DNA of 64,000 nucleotides from Mesorhizobium sp. M3A.F.Ca.ET.080.04.2.1 (GCF_003952525.1 NZ_CP034451.1:4502501-4566500); one strand, 5' to 3'; positions 1-11,022 are shown, counted from the first letter of the stretch. Notes: a model not told the origin generated them from the sequence alone. Made by a program: numbers and translations.

Positions 1-1755
<1,755 letters not shown>

Positions 1756-1836
1756 CCTAATGCCCATTGAGGCGCAATCCAGGGGATTGACGCCGGCACG
1801 AATAGACAGCTTCTCGATTTGAACGTGCGTTTTGCC

Positions 1837-1954
1837 GACCTGGTGGTTATGGCGGAGCGGCTGCACCCGATCCCATTCCGAACTCGGCCGTGAAACGCTC
1901 CAGCGCTGATGGTACTTCGTCTCAAGACGCGGGAGAGTAGGTCGCTGCCAGGTC
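1837..1954 (+). rRNA. 5S ribosomal RNA
   Basis: The 118-base segment opens with GACCTGGTGGTTATGGCG and closes with CCAGGTC, so the two ends pair as the terminal helix of 5S rRNA. The internal CCGATCCCATTCCGAACTCG is the conserved 5S loop B/C region. It lies about 80 bases after 23S in the normal rRNA operon order. Confidence 0.97.
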
Positions 1955-2046
1955 TGCCAAGCGCACGTTCATCTCACATCCGTCTCCAGAGGATCCGGAT
2001 GGAAACAAATCTTCTCCTTACGATAAGGCCCGCCAAACGGGATTTC

Positions 2047-2070
2047 GGGCCGCGCAAGCGGCCCTTTCAT
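2047..2070 (+). terminator. Terminator-like hairpin after 5S rRNA
   Basis: GGGCCGC (2047-2053) pairs perfectly with GCGGCCC (2058-2064) across a GCAA tetraloop, followed by TTTCATTT. It sits between 5S and the tRNA, so the tRNA is either reached by read-through or has its own promoter. No convincing promoter was recognised between them. Confidence 0.7.
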
Positions 2071-2118
2071 TTGGCGGCCTCTTGAATTCGGTAAGCTCAA
2101 ACTTACCTGTATCGTTGA

Positions 2119-2195
<77 letters not shown>

Positions 2196-2199
2196 AATC

Positions 2200-2236
2200 C
2201 GAAAACGGCTCGCCTCGCGCGGGCCGTTTTCGTTTG
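2200..2236 (+). terminator. Rho-independent terminator after tRNA-fMet
   Basis: CGAAAACGGC (2200-2209) and GCCGTTTTCG (2223-2232) form a perfect 10-bp stem with a 13-base loop, followed by TTTG. It begins five bases after the tRNA CCA and closes the rRNA operon. The remaining bases to 2413 show no gene. Confidence 0.8.
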
Positions 2237-2413
2237 TGCTGCGGCCTTGTCGCGCCTGTCCCTCGTCGCCAAGATCCTTCCATGCGAGGCGACGCGCCAA
2301 TCACCCCGGCCCATCAATGCAGACAAAAGAATGCGGCAAGCGCTGATCGTGTGGGCGGCTGGGCAGGCCATGGATGGGTGCGAGCCCCAGCCGGTCCAGC
2401 AACGCGATGGTCC

Positions 2414-3196
2414 TTACCTCACGCCGATACCTGCCAGGAGACCGCCATCTATCCTGTAGTCGGCGCCGGTGCAGAAGCTTGCCTTGGACGAGCAGAGAAA
2501 GGCGATGAGCTCCGCCACCTCTTCCGGCTCGCCGATGCGGCCGATCGGATGCGCCTCGCCGAAGCGCCTGAAGGCGGCTTCGATGTCGGCGTTCGGATCA
2601 TCGCCGCGCGCGGCCCTCTCAAGGATCGGCGTGCGGACCGATCCCGGGCTGACTGAATTCACGCGGATGCCCTGGCGGGCGTAGTCGAGCGCCAGCGAGC
2701 GGGTCAGCGTGTGAATGGCGCCCTTGGTGGTGGCATAGGCGGCGACGTTCTGCTGGCAGGCATGGCCCTGCACCGAGGCGACGTTGACAATGGCGCCGCC
2801 GCCGCGCCTGATCATTTGCGGGATGCCGAAATGCGCGGTGAGGTAGATCGAGCCGACATTGACAGACATCGCCCGGTTCCAGGTCTCGAAGTCCGTGCTG
2901 GTCGCGGTGCCGTAAGGATGGACCGCAGCCGAGTTGACGATGACGTCCAGTCCACCGAAACGCTCGACACCCGCCGCGATTGCCGTCTCGACCTGATCCG
3001 GCTTGGAAACGTCCGCGGCCAGCACCAGAGTGTCGACGCCAGAACGCTCGAGTTCGGCCTGCAACATCGCGTTGGCCTCGAGATCGATGCCCAAGGCGAT
3101 GATCGCAGCTCCACCTTCGCCAAGACGCCGGGCCGTCGCCCGACCGATCCCGGTCGTTCCCGTGACCAGCGCAACCTTGCCGTCGAAATCGTTCAT
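2414..3196 (-). CDS. SDR family NAD(P)-dependent oxidoreductase
   Basis: A 260-residue classical short-chain dehydrogenase, the usual length for the family. The dinucleotide-binding motif TGTTGIG is at residues 12-18. The NNAG-type motif appears as NSAA near 88-91. The catalytic residues are Ser141, Tyr154 and Lys158 (YATTK). The start at 3196 is chosen because AGGAG lies 8 bases upstream and the protein then begins directly at the Rossmann fold; an upstream start at 3343 would add 49 residues unlike the family. The substrate is not readable from sequence; SDRs of this type act on sugars, keto acids or alcohols, and nearby sugar-acid genes make a sugar-derived substrate likely. It stands alone, facing the rRNA operon. 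Confidence 0.9.
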   Translation of the reverse strand: MNDFDGKVALVTGTTGIGRATARRLGEGGAAIIALGIDLEANAMLQAELERSGVDTLVLAADVSKPDQVETAIAAGVERFGGLDVIVNSAAVHPYGTATSTDFETWNRAMSVNVGSIYLTAHFGIPQMIRRGGGAIVNVASVQGHACQQNVAAYATTKGAIHTLTRSLALDYARQGIRVNSVSPGSVRTPILERAARGDDPNADIEAAFRRFGEAHPIGRIGEPEEVAELIAFLCSSKASFCTGADYRIDGGLLAGIGVR

Positions 3197-3287
3197 GACC
3201 AGAACTCCTGCAAAGTGTCCGAGAATTGTGCCCCGCCAGGCCAAGCCAGGCTGGATGCCGTTCATCGGAGGCTCACGCCCGCCGAAA

Positions 3288-3415
3288 TCACCGATCTGAC
3301 TGCCATTGTCATCCAACAATAAGCTCGATCGCAACCACACCAAAGCGCATCCGATGTTCAGCTTCGCTGGGTGTGCTTCAGGTCTTTGACTTTGCGCAGG
3401 TCTTCGTCCCGAAAC
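3288..3415 (+). repeat. Direct repeat copy A flanking the ankyrin-cytochrome gene
   Basis: About 125 bases here match 4494-4622 closely, sharing runs such as TCGATCGCAACCACACCAAA. The copies lie in the same orientation on either side of the gene at 3551. The 354-base stretch 3197-3550 otherwise holds only the start-proximal region of that gene. Confidence 0.8.
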
Positions 3416-3550
3416 AGTTGCCGTGGGATCCGCGGCTCATCGCGCCTTCGTGGAATAGGACTAGGCACCGATTGGCCTGATCAGCCATTCGCGGTATTCT
3501 GCCGTCTTGCAAGTGTGACGCATACCGGGGTTTGCCTTGGGAGATGCCAA

Positions 3551-4441
3551 ATGCGCACGTCCTCGCTCTTCATTGCACTGCTGCTTGCACACATCCCGAG
3601 CGTATCGCATGCCGCCGACATCCACGACGCCGCGCAAGTCGGCGACGTCGCGGCGATCATAGCAGCGCTCGATGCGGGTGCCGGCATAGATGAGAGTGAT
3701 GGAGACGCGACGCCGCTCTATTTTGCGGTCTGGATGGGCCACGTCGAAGCGGCAAGACTCCTCATAGAACGTGGTGCGGACGTCAACGCCCAGACGACTT
3801 GGGGTCCCCCACTGATGGCGGCCATAGGAACAGGCAAGATCGAGCTGTTGAATCTGTTGCTGGAACGGGACGCAGATCCGAATTCCCGCCGTGCCGGCGA
3901 ACCTGCCCTTCATGTCGCCGTCACCCTCGGTTGTCTCGACTGCGTGAAGGCGCTGGTCGAGGCCGGCGCAGACGTGAATGCGAAGGCAGAAGACGGCAAG
4001 ACACCGATCCATCTGGCAAAACGTGCGGGGCAACGCGAAATTGCCGACTATCTCATGTCGCGCGGCGTCGTCTTGCCGACGCCAGCCCCAATCTCGATGA
4101 AGTTGGCGACAGCCGATGTCGAGAAAGGCCGAGCCCACTTCGACCGCTTGTGTACCCGTTGCCACAGTATCGAACCGCAGGGCGGGAGCAAAGTGGGACC
4201 GAATTTGTGGAGTGTCGTCGGCCGCGACAAGGCATCTCTGGAAGATAGACGTTATTCCGAAGCCCTGCTGGGCTGGGAGGGTGTGTGGACGTTCGAGGAC
4301 CTGAACAGATATCTCTTCGGGCCCATGCTCACCACGCCGGGCGTTTACATGGAGACACCTGGTGTTCCGGACGAGACCGAACGGATCGACCTCATCGCCT
4401 ATTTGCGCACTCTCAGTGACAAGCCGATGCCGCTACCTTGA
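3551..4441 (+). CDS. Secreted ankyrin-repeat / c-type cytochrome fusion
   Basis: A 296-residue protein with an N-terminal signal peptide (about 1-21, ending VSHA). Residues about 24-175 form roughly four ankyrin repeats with recurring TPLxxAxxxGHxEAxxLLxxxGADVN patterns. A class I cytochrome c domain follows: haem-binding CTRCH at 201-205, KVGPNLW at 214-220 and a likely axial Met at 267 in TPGVYM. It should be exported, receive a covalent haem and act in the periplasm, with the ankyrin part binding an unknown partner. The start at 3551 is chosen because it gives the signal peptide directly; the longer frame from 3371 has none. The gene has no operon partner and is bracketed by direct repeats, which suggests insertion as a unit. 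The domain calls are firm; the role is unknown. Confidence 0.88.
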   Translation: MRTSSLFIALLLAHIPSVSHAADIHDAAQVGDVAAIIAALDAGAGIDESDGDATPLYFAVWMGHVEAARLLIERGADVNAQTTWGPPLMAAIGTGKIELLNLLLERDADPNSRRAGEPALHVAVTLGCLDCVKALVEAGADVNAKAEDGKTPIHLAKRAGQREIADYLMSRGVVLPTPAPISMKLATADVEKGRAHFDRLCTRCHSIEPQGGSKVGPNLWSVVGRDKASLEDRRYSEALLGWEGVWTFEDLNRYLFGPMLTTPGVYMETPGVPDETERIDLIAYLRTLSDKPMPLP

Positions 4442-4493
4442 AATCGATGACCTGGCCGGCGACCGCTTCATCGGGAGCCGCACGCTGGCTGCA

Positions 4494-4622
4494 ATCACCC
4501 GATTTGACGGCCTTTGTCATCCGACAATATGGTCGATCGCAACCACACCAAAGCGCATCGCGATGCTCCAGATTCGCTAGGTGTGCTCGTTTTTGATCTT
4601 GCGCATGTCTTTGTCCCGAAAA
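4494..4622 (+). repeat. Direct repeat copy B, upstream of uxuA
   Basis: Second copy of the repeat at 3288-3415. It ends with GTCCCGAAAACCGACCCAATT, resembling other intergenic repeats in this window (54609-54640). It runs to about 38 bases before the uxuA start and so may carry or displace that gene's promoter. Confidence 0.8.
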
Positions 4623-4660
4623 CCGACCCAATTTCGGGAAGCAGCCTTGGAGAGGCAGTC

Positions 4661-5860
4661 ATGGAACAGTGCTGGCGCTGGTACGGCCCTAACGATCCGG
4701 TCACGCTCGATCATGTCAGGCAGGCCGGCGCCACGGGTATCGTGACGGCGCTGCACAACATCTATGACGGCAGCGCCTGGCCGCTGGATGCCATTCTCGA
4801 GCGCAAGCGCATCGTCGAGGCAGCGGGACTGGCCTGGTCGGTGGTGGAGAGCATTCCCGTTCACAACTCGATCAAGATCGGGGCGCCCGAGCGGGAGCGC
4901 TATACCGGCTGGTACAAGGACACGATCCGGGCGCTGGCCACGGCCGGCGTCTCCACCATCTGCTACAATTTCATGCCGGTCGTGGACTGGACCCGCACCG
5001 ATCTGATGTACCGGCTGCCGACCACCGGCTATGCCCTGCGCTTCGACGCGCTCGACTTCGCCGCCTATGACGTCTTCGTGCTGAAACGGCCGAAGGCCGA
5101 GGCGAGCTACAGTCCGGCACGACTCAAGCAGGCGGAAGAGCGGCTCAAGACCTTGAGTAGCGATGATATCGACAAAATCGAACGCAACCTGATCGCCGGC
5201 CTGCCGGCAACCGAGCGCACCTACAATCGCGAGACGATGCGCGAGGCGCTTGCTGAGTACGCGGCGATCGGCCCGGCCGAACTGCGCGCCAATCTCGCCT
5301 GGTTCCTCAACGAGATCATCCCCGTCGCGGAGGAAGTCGGGGCGCGCATGTGCATCCATCCGGACGATCCCCCCTTCTCGCTCTATGGCTTGCCGCGCGT
5401 CGTCTCCACCGCCGATGACGCACGCTTCATCCTGGATACCGTCGACAGTCCGGCGAACGGCCTGACCTTCTGCACCGGCTCCTATGGCGTGCGGGCCGAC
5501 AATGATCTGGTCGCCATGATCGAGGAATTCGCGCCAAGGATATATTTTGCGCATCTGCGCAATGTGACGCGCGAGGCGGACGGTTCCTTCTTCGAGGCGG
5601 AGCATCTGGAAGGCTCGACCGACATGGCCGACGTCGTCCTGGCGCTGATGAAGGAGGAAGCGCACCGCCGCAGGGAGGGCCGCTCCGATTGGCGCATCCC
5701 GATGCGGCCGGACCATGGGCATCTGCTTGCCGACGACATCGGCAAGACGAGGATCAACCCGGGCTATTCGCTGATCGGGCGGCTCAAGGGCCTTGCCGAA
5801 CTGCGCGGCATCATGCGCGCCGTGGAACGGTTCGACCTGGCATCCACGGACCATCGTTAG
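4661..5860 (+). CDS. uxuA: Mannonate dehydratase
   Basis: Converts D-mannonate to 2-keto-3-deoxy-D-gluconate in hexuronate (glucuronate) catabolism; cytosolic and metal-dependent. The 399-residue length fits the family. Visible hallmarks are SIPVH (64-68), YNFMPVVDW (102-110), CIHPDDPP (231-238), CTGSYG (271-276), His298 in YFAHLR and RPDHG (349-353), which together supply the metal and active-site residues of the TIM-barrel enzyme. The start at 4661 follows GGAGAGG at good spacing; a longer frame from 4514 runs into the repeat and is not family-like. No fructuronate reductase (uxuB) is adjacent, though SDR genes that could serve are in the window. Confidence 0.95.
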   Translation: MEQCWRWYGPNDPVTLDHVRQAGATGIVTALHNIYDGSAWPLDAILERKRIVEAAGLAWSVVESIPVHNSIKIGAPERERYTGWYKDTIRALATAGVSTICYNFMPVVDWTRTDLMYRLPTTGYALRFDALDFAAYDVFVLKRPKAEASYSPARLKQAEERLKTLSSDDIDKIERNLIAGLPATERTYNRETMREALAEYAAIGPAELRANLAWFLNEIIPVAEEVGARMCIHPDDPPFSLYGLPRVVSTADDARFILDTVDSPANGLTFCTGSYGVRADNDLVAMIEEFAPRIYFAHLRNVTREADGSFFEAEHLEGSTDMADVVLALMKEEAHRRREGRSDWRIPMRPDHGHLLADDIGKTRINPGYSLIGRLKGLAELRGIMRAVERFDLASTDHR

Positions 5861-6351
5861 TCATGCGCTGCTGCCGGCACGAATATTTGCGGCGCGCCCA
5901 GGAGACGAAAGTCGGCGTCGCTGGCACCAGCCGTTGCCGATCGCCGATTGCGGGGCGCGTGCATCGCCGCTCTCGGCGACCGGCCGGCGAACCTGCCAGC
6001 AGACCGGCGTGAAATCGTCAGTTCGAGCGTTGCTCTTCACCCGCGTCAGGTCGCAGACGCAATCGATGGACGGGATTATGGTCGTTGGCAGAGGTTTCGC
6101 CAGAGACGGATTTGGCGCATGCTGCCTTGCCTTTGAGATTTCCGTCCACTGCACCACATCGCAGTCTGGTAAGACCAAATTGGTCGGATTTCTTCCAGGG
6201 TCGGGTGGGCAAGGCGATATCGGATCGACGTCATCAATTCTGGCTGGACCAGAGTGGCCGAGATGATGCAAATTTGGCCGGCAGCTAGACGGGCAAGCAT
6301 GAGGACAGCCGGCGATCCGACGATCGGACTGACTACTCCAAGGAGGACGAA
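5861..6351. other. 490-base gap, no gene seen; contains one palindromic operator candidate
   Basis: No frame here resembles a protein. The only structured element noticed is the palindrome at 6167-6177. The final bases (about 6340-6346) contain AAGGAGGA, the ribosome binding site of the next gene. Confidence 0.6.
6167..6177. promoter_or_regulatory. Putative GntR-type operator TGGTNNNACCA
   Basis: TGGTAAGACCA is a perfect TGGT-N3-ACCA palindrome 175 bases before the M24 hydrolase gene. This pattern is typical of FadR-subfamily GntR regulators. The same 8 fixed bases recur at 11030, 11206 and 25651, each upstream of a catabolic operon. Binding is inferred, not shown. Confidence 0.5.
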
Positions 6352-7539
6352 ATGAACATCGCTGCGGACAAGGCAAACGTCAGCGGCATCCCTTTCGACC
6401 AGGGACGGGTGGACCGGCTGATGGACGAGGCCGGCATCGATGTGCTCCTCGCCACCTCCAAGCACAACACGCAATATCTGCTCGGCGGCTACAAGTTCAT
6501 CTTCTTCGCGGCCATGGATGCGATCGGCCATAGCCGCTATTTGCCGATTGTCCTCTATGAGAAGGGCGGGCCGGAACACGCCGCCTATATCGGCAACAAG
6601 ATGGAAGGCGGTGAGCATCAGAACCATCCGTTCTGGACGCCGACGCTGCATGCGGCGTGCTGGGGCACGCTCGACGCCGCCAACCTCGCTGTTGAGCATC
6701 TGCATAAGATCGGCAAGAGCGCTGCTCGCATCGGCATCGAGCCGGCCTTCCTGCCGTCGGATGCCTATGCCTTGATCCGCAAGACGCTGCCGGATGCGAA
6801 GCTGATCGATGCGACCGGCATGCTGGAACGCATGCGCGCCATCAAGACCGAAGCCGAGCTCGAAAAGCTGCGCATCGCCTCCGAACTGATCACCGACTCG
6901 ATGCTGGCGACGATCGCCTGGGCGCGCGAGGGCACGACGAAGACCGACATCATCGAGCAGTTGCGGCGCGAGGAAACCAATCGTGGCGCGCATTTCGAAT
7001 ATTGCCTGCTGACGCTGGGCTCCAGCCACAACCGCGCCGCTTCAAGCCAGGCGTGGCAAAAGGGCGATGTGCTGTCGATCGATTCCGGCGGCAACTATCA
7101 CGGCTATATCGGCGACCTCTGCCGCATGGGCGTGCTGGGCGAGCCGGACGGAGAACTCGAAGACCTCCTGGCCGAAGTCGAGGCGGTGCAGCAGGCGGCG
7201 TTTTCCAACGTCAAGGCCGGCACGCTGGGCGGCGACATGATCACGCATGCCGAAAGCGTGCTGAAGCGTTCGAAGGTCGCGGCCTACACGGATTTCTTCG
7301 CCCACGGCATGGGGCTGATCACGCATGAGGCGCCATTCCTGATGACCAACCACCCGGTTGCTTATGAAGGCACCTATGCGGCCAAACCGCTGGAGAAAAA
7401 CATGGTGCTCTCGGTCGAGACGACCATGCTCCACCCGACGCGCGGCTTCATCAAGCTGGAAGACACGGTCGCGGTTACCGAAACCGGCTATGTGATGTTC
7501 GGCGACCGCGGGCGGGGGTGGAACAGAGGCGGCATCTAA
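6352..7539 (+). CDS. M24 family metallohydrolase (Xaa-Pro aminopeptidase-like)
   Basis: A 395-residue creatinase/aminopeptidase-P type protein. The N-terminal creatinase-like domain spans about 14-165 and the pita-bread metallohydrolase domain about 175-385. All five expected metal ligands are visible: Asp244, Asp255, His318, Glu356 and Glu370. The enzyme is therefore likely an active di-metal amide or imido hydrolase, either Xaa-Pro dipeptides or a creatine-like small amide. AAGGAGGA lies just upstream of the ATG. It is followed convergently by the cupin gene. The start region has an upstream TGGTAAGACCA palindrome. The exact substrate cannot be told; family members in rhizobial catabolic loci are often misnamed dipeptidases. 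Confidence 0.85.
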   Translation: MNIAADKANVSGIPFDQGRVDRLMDEAGIDVLLATSKHNTQYLLGGYKFIFFAAMDAIGHSRYLPIVLYEKGGPEHAAYIGNKMEGGEHQNHPFWTPTLHAACWGTLDAANLAVEHLHKIGKSAARIGIEPAFLPSDAYALIRKTLPDAKLIDATGMLERMRAIKTEAELEKLRIASELITDSMLATIAWAREGTTKTDIIEQLRREETNRGAHFEYCLLTLGSSHNRAASSQAWQKGDVLSIDSGGNYHGYIGDLCRMGVLGEPDGELEDLLAEVEAVQQAAFSNVKAGTLGGDMITHAESVLKRSKVAAYTDFFAHGMGLITHEAPFLMTNHPVAYEGTYAAKPLEKNMVLSVETTMLHPTRGFIKLEDTVAVTETGYVMFGDRGRGWNRGGI

Positions 7540-7563
7540 TGGACCTAGCGTCGGCGCTACTCA

Positions 7564-7977
7564 CTAACCCGGCGGCAGCAGCCTGAAATCCGGCAGATCG
7601 CGCAACGCGAGTTCAGGTCCGGCCGGCGAGTAGACGACGAAAAGCTGCATCGGCTGATCGCCGGTGTTGAGCGTGGAATGGAACCGGCTTTCGGGCACGT
7701 AGATGGTGCAGCCGGGGCCGACCTTGGCAACCACCGGATTGCCCTTCTCGTCCTCGACCATCTGCTCGCCATTGCCGGAGATGACGAAGATGATCTCTTC
7801 GGCGCCCGGATGGTTGTGACGGGTGTGCCCCTTGCCGGGCGGGAGGTCGACGACACCGCCGGAAAAGCGCTCCGCGCCATTTACTTCCGGCGCCACGGTG
7901 AGGGCGAGCTTGCCCCAGTCGAAGCCGAAGGCGCTGACGTCCTTCGGATAGACGAACACTTTTTCCTTGTCGGCCAT
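7564..7977 (-). CDS. Cupin domain-containing protein
   Basis: A 137-residue single-domain cupin. The conserved pattern G(X)5HXH(X)3,4E appears as GKGHTRHNHPGAEEIIFVISG around residues 50-70, supplying His, His and Glu metal ligands; the second motif is FHSTLNTGDQP near 105-115. Cupins of this size act as metal-dependent isomerases or dioxygenases, or as small-ligand sensors. The start at 7977 is chosen as the first start giving a cupin-like N-terminus; the open frame extends to 8220 inside the next gene. It is the last gene of the minus-strand operon with the PEP-hydrolase-like and Tm-1-like genes, 4 bases after the former. The function is inferred only from context. Confidence 0.85.
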   Translation of the reverse strand: MADKEKVFVYPKDVSAFGFDWGKLALTVAPEVNGAERFSGGVVDLPPGKGHTRHNHPGAEEIIFVISGNGEQMVEDEKGNPVVAKVGPGCTIYVPESRFHSTLNTGDQPMQLFVVYSPAGPELALRDLPDFRLLPPG

Positions 7978-7981
7978 TACG

Positions 7982-8821
7982 TCATCCTTTCCCGATCTTG
8001 ACCGCCTTGAAATCCGCCGTTTGCCTGGCGATCGCCGCCTCGGCCGGCAGCCGTTCCATCGAGCTTGCGCCATAGAAGCCGTGCAGCCTTTCGCAGCGCT
8101 CCAATATGTAGCGCGCGTCGTCGGGCATCGAGATCGGCCCGCCGTGGCAAAGCAGGATGACATCCTGGCGCACCGAGCGCGCGGCCTCGGCGATGGCGTC
8201 GATCTGCTTGACGCAGTCATCGAGCGATTTGGCCGACGTGGCGCCGATCGATCCGCCCGTCGTCACGCCCATGTGGGCGACGATGATGTCGGCGCCGGCC
8301 CTGCTCATGGCGCGCGCCTCGTCCGGATTGAAGACGTAAGGCGTGGTCAGCAGGTCGAGCTTGTGCGCCTCGGCGATCATGTCGACCTCGAGGCCGAAGC
8401 CCATGCCGGTTTCCTCGAAGCTCTTCCGCATGGTGCCGTCGAAAAGGCCGATGGTCGGAAAATTCTGCACGCCGGAAAAGCCCATCGTCTTCAGCTCGGC
8501 GAGAAACAGCGGCATGATGACGAAGGGATCGGTGCCGTTGACGCCGGCCAGCACCGGCGTGTTCTTGACCACCGGCAGCACCTCACAGGCCATTTCCTTG
8601 ACGATCTCGTTGGCGTTGCCATAGGCGAGCAGACCGGCGGCTGAGCCGCGTCCGGCCATCCGGTAGCGGCCGGAATTGTAGATGATGATGAGGTCGATGC
8701 CGCCTGCTTCCTCGGCCTTGGCCGACAGGCCGGTGCCGGCGCCGCCGCCGACAATCGGCACGCCTTCGGCGATCATCTTGCGGAACTTATCCAGAATCAT
8801 TCTGCGCGGAATGGCGGCCAT
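7982..8821 (-). CDS. Phosphoenolpyruvate hydrolase-like TIM-barrel protein
   Basis: A 279-residue protein with the family signature [18 protein letters not shown] near residues 20-37 and [18 protein letters not shown] after it, typical of the PEP_hydrolase-domain family, a TIM-barrel related to PEP mutase/isocitrate lyase. The ATG at 8821 matches the family's usual start (Met-Ala-x-Pro-Arg); a GTG at 8836 overlapping the upstream stop (GTGA) is the alternative and would indicate translational coupling. In plants and fungi this domain is the C-terminal half of the Tm-1 protein whose N-terminal half corresponds to the upstream gene here, so the two products probably work as a complex. The reaction has not been established for this family to my knowledge. 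Confidence 0.85.
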   Translation of the reverse strand: MAAIPRRMILDKFRKMIAEGVPIVGGGAGTGLSAKAEEAGGIDLIIIYNSGRYRMAGRGSAAGLLAYGNANEIVKEMACEVLPVVKNTPVLAGVNGTDPFVIMPLFLAELKTMGFSGVQNFPTIGLFDGTMRKSFEETGMGFGLEVDMIAEAHKLDLLTTPYVFNPDEARAMSRAGADIIVAHMGVTTGGSIGATSAKSLDDCVKQIDAIAEAARSVRQDVILLCHGGPISMPDDARYILERCERLHGFYGASSMERLPAEAAIARQTADFKAVKIGKG

Positions 8822-8832
8822 GCTTGTCGGTC

Positions 8833-10029
8833 TCACTTCTGGGCAATGTCGAGGAAGGCTTCGGCCGCGACCTTGGCGAAGGCGGGATCGTTGATGTGCA
8901 GCGGCAGGCGTGTGACGGTGCGGGTCTCCGCCGGCATGATGGTGCGCTCGATGCCGTCGAAGAGCGCTGCGTCCGCTTCGGGATCGAAGAAGGCGCCGCC
9001 TTCGACGTCGAGAGCGGAGACGCCCTTTTCCGGAATCAGGAAGCGGACCGGGCCTTCGCAGCGGGCGAGGCGTCTACCGATCCATTCGCCGATCTTGCGG
9101 CATTCCTCGGCAGTGGTGCGCATCAGTGTCACGTTGGGATTGTGCTCGTAGAACTGCCGGCCGCGATAGCGCTCGGGGATGGTTGGCGGCGCCCAGAAGT
9201 TCACCATGTCGAGCGCGCCGACCGAGCCGACATAGGGCAGTTCGGTGCGGGCTATGGCGCCGAAGCGATCCTCCGTTGCCGGCAGCACGCCGCCGAACAG
9301 CAGATCGCAGACCTCGGTCGTGGTGATGTCGATAACGCCGGCAAGCAGGCCCGAATCGGCCAGCTTCTCCATCGAGCGGCCGCCGGTGCCGGTGGCGTGG
9401 AAGACCATGCAATCGTATTGCGCACGCAGATGCTCGACGATTGCCGTCACACATGGCGTGGTGACGCCGAACATGGTCAGCCCAAGCGCCGGCTTGCCGA
9501 GGGTGGACGGCGCCGGCGTTGCGGCCATGCCGGCTATCGCCTGAGCGGCATTGTGCAGCACGACGCGCGAAAGCCGATTGAGGCCGGCCATGTCGGTGAC
9601 CGACGGCATCATGACGATGTCGGAAACATCGACGTAAGGTGCAGTATCGCCGGAGGCGAGTGTCGAGATCATGATTTTGGGCAGACCGAGCGGCAGCGCG
9701 CGCATGCCGGCGGTGATGATCGAAGTGCCGCCGCCACCGCCAATGCCGATCACGCCGGCGATATCGTGACGCGATTGGATGAAGCGGGCAAAGGCAATGC
9801 CCATGGCGGCGACGGCGCTGCCGCGGTCGTCGATGCCAAGCACCGCCGCGGCTCCATCCGGATGATGCGCGGCAATGTCGCTTGCCGCGATATCGACCGG
9901 CACGGTGGCGCGGCGCGTGCCGATGTCGACACGGGCGACCGCACCGCCGGCAGCAGCGACGGCATCGGCGAGGAAGGCGAGCTCCTCACCCTTGGTGTCG
10001 GCCGTGCCGACCACGTAGATGCGCTTCAT
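8833..10029 (-). CDS. Tm-1-like ATP-binding domain protein (UPF0261)
   Basis: A 398-residue protein of the UPF0261 family. Near the N-terminus it reads [17 protein letters not shown], and near residues 90-105 it has the glycine-rich [10 protein letters not shown], both characteristic. Eukaryotic Tm-1 proteins fuse this domain to the TIM-barrel encoded by the next gene downstream, and the resistance protein Tm-1 of tomato binds ATP. Here the two halves are separate genes with a 4-base or near overlap, so a stable complex is likely. It is the first gene of the operon Tm-1-like, PEP-hydrolase-like, cupin. A 174-base inverted-repeat element lies upstream. Its metabolic role is unknown; the setting suggests carbohydrate-acid metabolism. 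Confidence 0.85.
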   Translation of the reverse strand: MKRIYVVGTADTKGEELAFLADAVAAAGGAVARVDIGTRRATVPVDIAASDIAAHHPDGAAAVLGIDDRGSAVAAMGIAFARFIQSRHDIAGVIGIGGGGGTSIITAGMRALPLGLPKIMISTLASGDTAPYVDVSDIVMMPSVTDMAGLNRLSRVVLHNAAQAIAGMAATPAPSTLGKPALGLTMFGVTTPCVTAIVEHLRAQYDCMVFHATGTGGRSMEKLADSGLLAGVIDITTTEVCDLLFGGVLPATEDRFGAIARTELPYVGSVGALDMVNFWAPPTIPERYRGRQFYEHNPNVTLMRTTAEECRKIGEWIGRRLARCEGPVRFLIPEKGVSALDVEGGAFFDPEADAALFDGIERTIMPAETRTVTRLPLHINDPAFAKVAAEAFLDIAQK

Positions 10030-10090
10030 CGACGCCTCCCCGTGCCGGCTGGCGCGGAGGCGGCGCTTCTCAAGGCATAAAAATTTAGTG

Positions 10091-10264
10091 CCCTACGGCG
10101 TCCCCCTCTGTCCTGCCGGACATCTCCCCTACGAGGGGGGAGATTGGCTTGCCGCGGCCTTGACGCCTCTCCTCCAACCTTGGTGATTGGCGAAAGCAAA
10201 GATGAAATCCGATCTCCCCCCAAGTGGGGGAGATGTCCGGCAGGACAGAAGGGGGCGCCGTAGA
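10091..10264. repeat. 174-base inverted-repeat element (MITE-like)
   Basis: Arms of about 38 bases at 10091-10128 and 10227-10264 are near-perfect reverse complements. Both contain CTGTCCTGCCGGACATCTCC or its complement. The centre carries no coding sequence. Elements of this composition are scattered between genes in rhizobial genomes. It lies between the divergent Tm-1-like and TetR genes and could influence both. Confidence 0.85.
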
Positions 10265-10332
10265 GTGTCAACGAAGCCATTCCAGAGAGGGGAGGCCATT
10301 GCAATTTTTTGAGACGCGCGTATCATATTGAC

Positions 10333-11022
10333 ATGGATGTCTCACGTCAACAAGCCGCTTCCAGCGACGACGCCGAGCAAACGCCGATGGCCGAAAAGGG
10401 GCCGCGCGCGCGCACCAGGCGGTTGATGCTGGAGACGGCGACGAAGCTGATGCAATCCGGCGCCACGCCGTCCGTCAGCGAAGTCGCCGAGGCGGCGCAG
10501 GTGTCGCGCGCGACCGCCTATCGCTATTTCCCGAGCCAGGCCGTTCTGGTGCAGGCGGTCGTCGACGAGGGACTTGGTCCGATCCTCACCTGGAAGTCTG
10601 CTTCGAGCGATCCGGAGCGTCGGGTGGCAGACCTGTTTGGCTCGGCCATGCCGCGGATCGAGGCATTCGAAGCGACGTTCAAGGCGGCGTTGAAGCTTTC
10701 GCTCGACCAGTGGGCGCGGCAGCAGGCGGGCACGCTCGGGACCGAGCCCGCATTCACGCGCGGTCATCGCGTCGATCTCCTCAAGGACGCGATCGCACCG
10801 CTCAAGGACCGCTTGCCGCCGCGCAAGTTCAGGCGCCTGGCCCAGGCGCTGTCCATGATGTTCGGGGTAGAGGTGCTGATCGTCCTGAAAGACATGTGGG
10901 GGCTGGACAGTCAGGGGGTGGCGCAGGTCACGCAGTGGGCGGCCGGCGCCCTGGTGCGTGCCGCCATGGCGGAATCAATGGCGAAAGTGGATGGGGCACT
11001 CTCGGCCCCCGGCGCCGAATGA
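10333..11022 (+). CDS. TetR/AcrR family transcriptional regulator
   Basis: A 229-residue repressor-type protein. The helix-turn-helix lies at about 46-68 (VSEVAEAAQVSRATAYRYFPS), the standard TetR N-terminal DNA-binding domain; the C-terminal helical part should bind a small ligand. The start at 10333 is the first ATG in frame; Met19 (10387) is an alternative giving a more typical length before the HTH, and no strong Shine-Dalgarno distinguishes them. It lies divergent from the Tm-1-like operon across an inverted-repeat element, and 355 bases before the sugar ABC importer, so either could be its target. The ligand is unknown. Confidence 0.88.
   Translation: MDVSRQQAASSDDAEQTPMAEKGPRARTRRLMLETATKLMQSGATPSVSEVAEAAQVSRATAYRYFPSQAVLVQAVVDEGLGPILTWKSASSDPERRVADLFGSAMPRIEAFEATFKAALKLSLDQWARQQAGTLGTEPAFTRGHRVDLLKDAIAPLKDRLPPRKFRRLAQALSMMFGVEVLIVLKDMWGLDSQGVAQVTQWAAGALVRAAMAESMAKVDGALSAPGAE

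Noticed and set aside
4577..5854. 425-residue minus-strand frame
   Set aside because: Antisense to uxuA; high-GC shadow with no family features.
10091..10264. Insertion sequence
   Set aside because: No transposase; at most a non-autonomous element.
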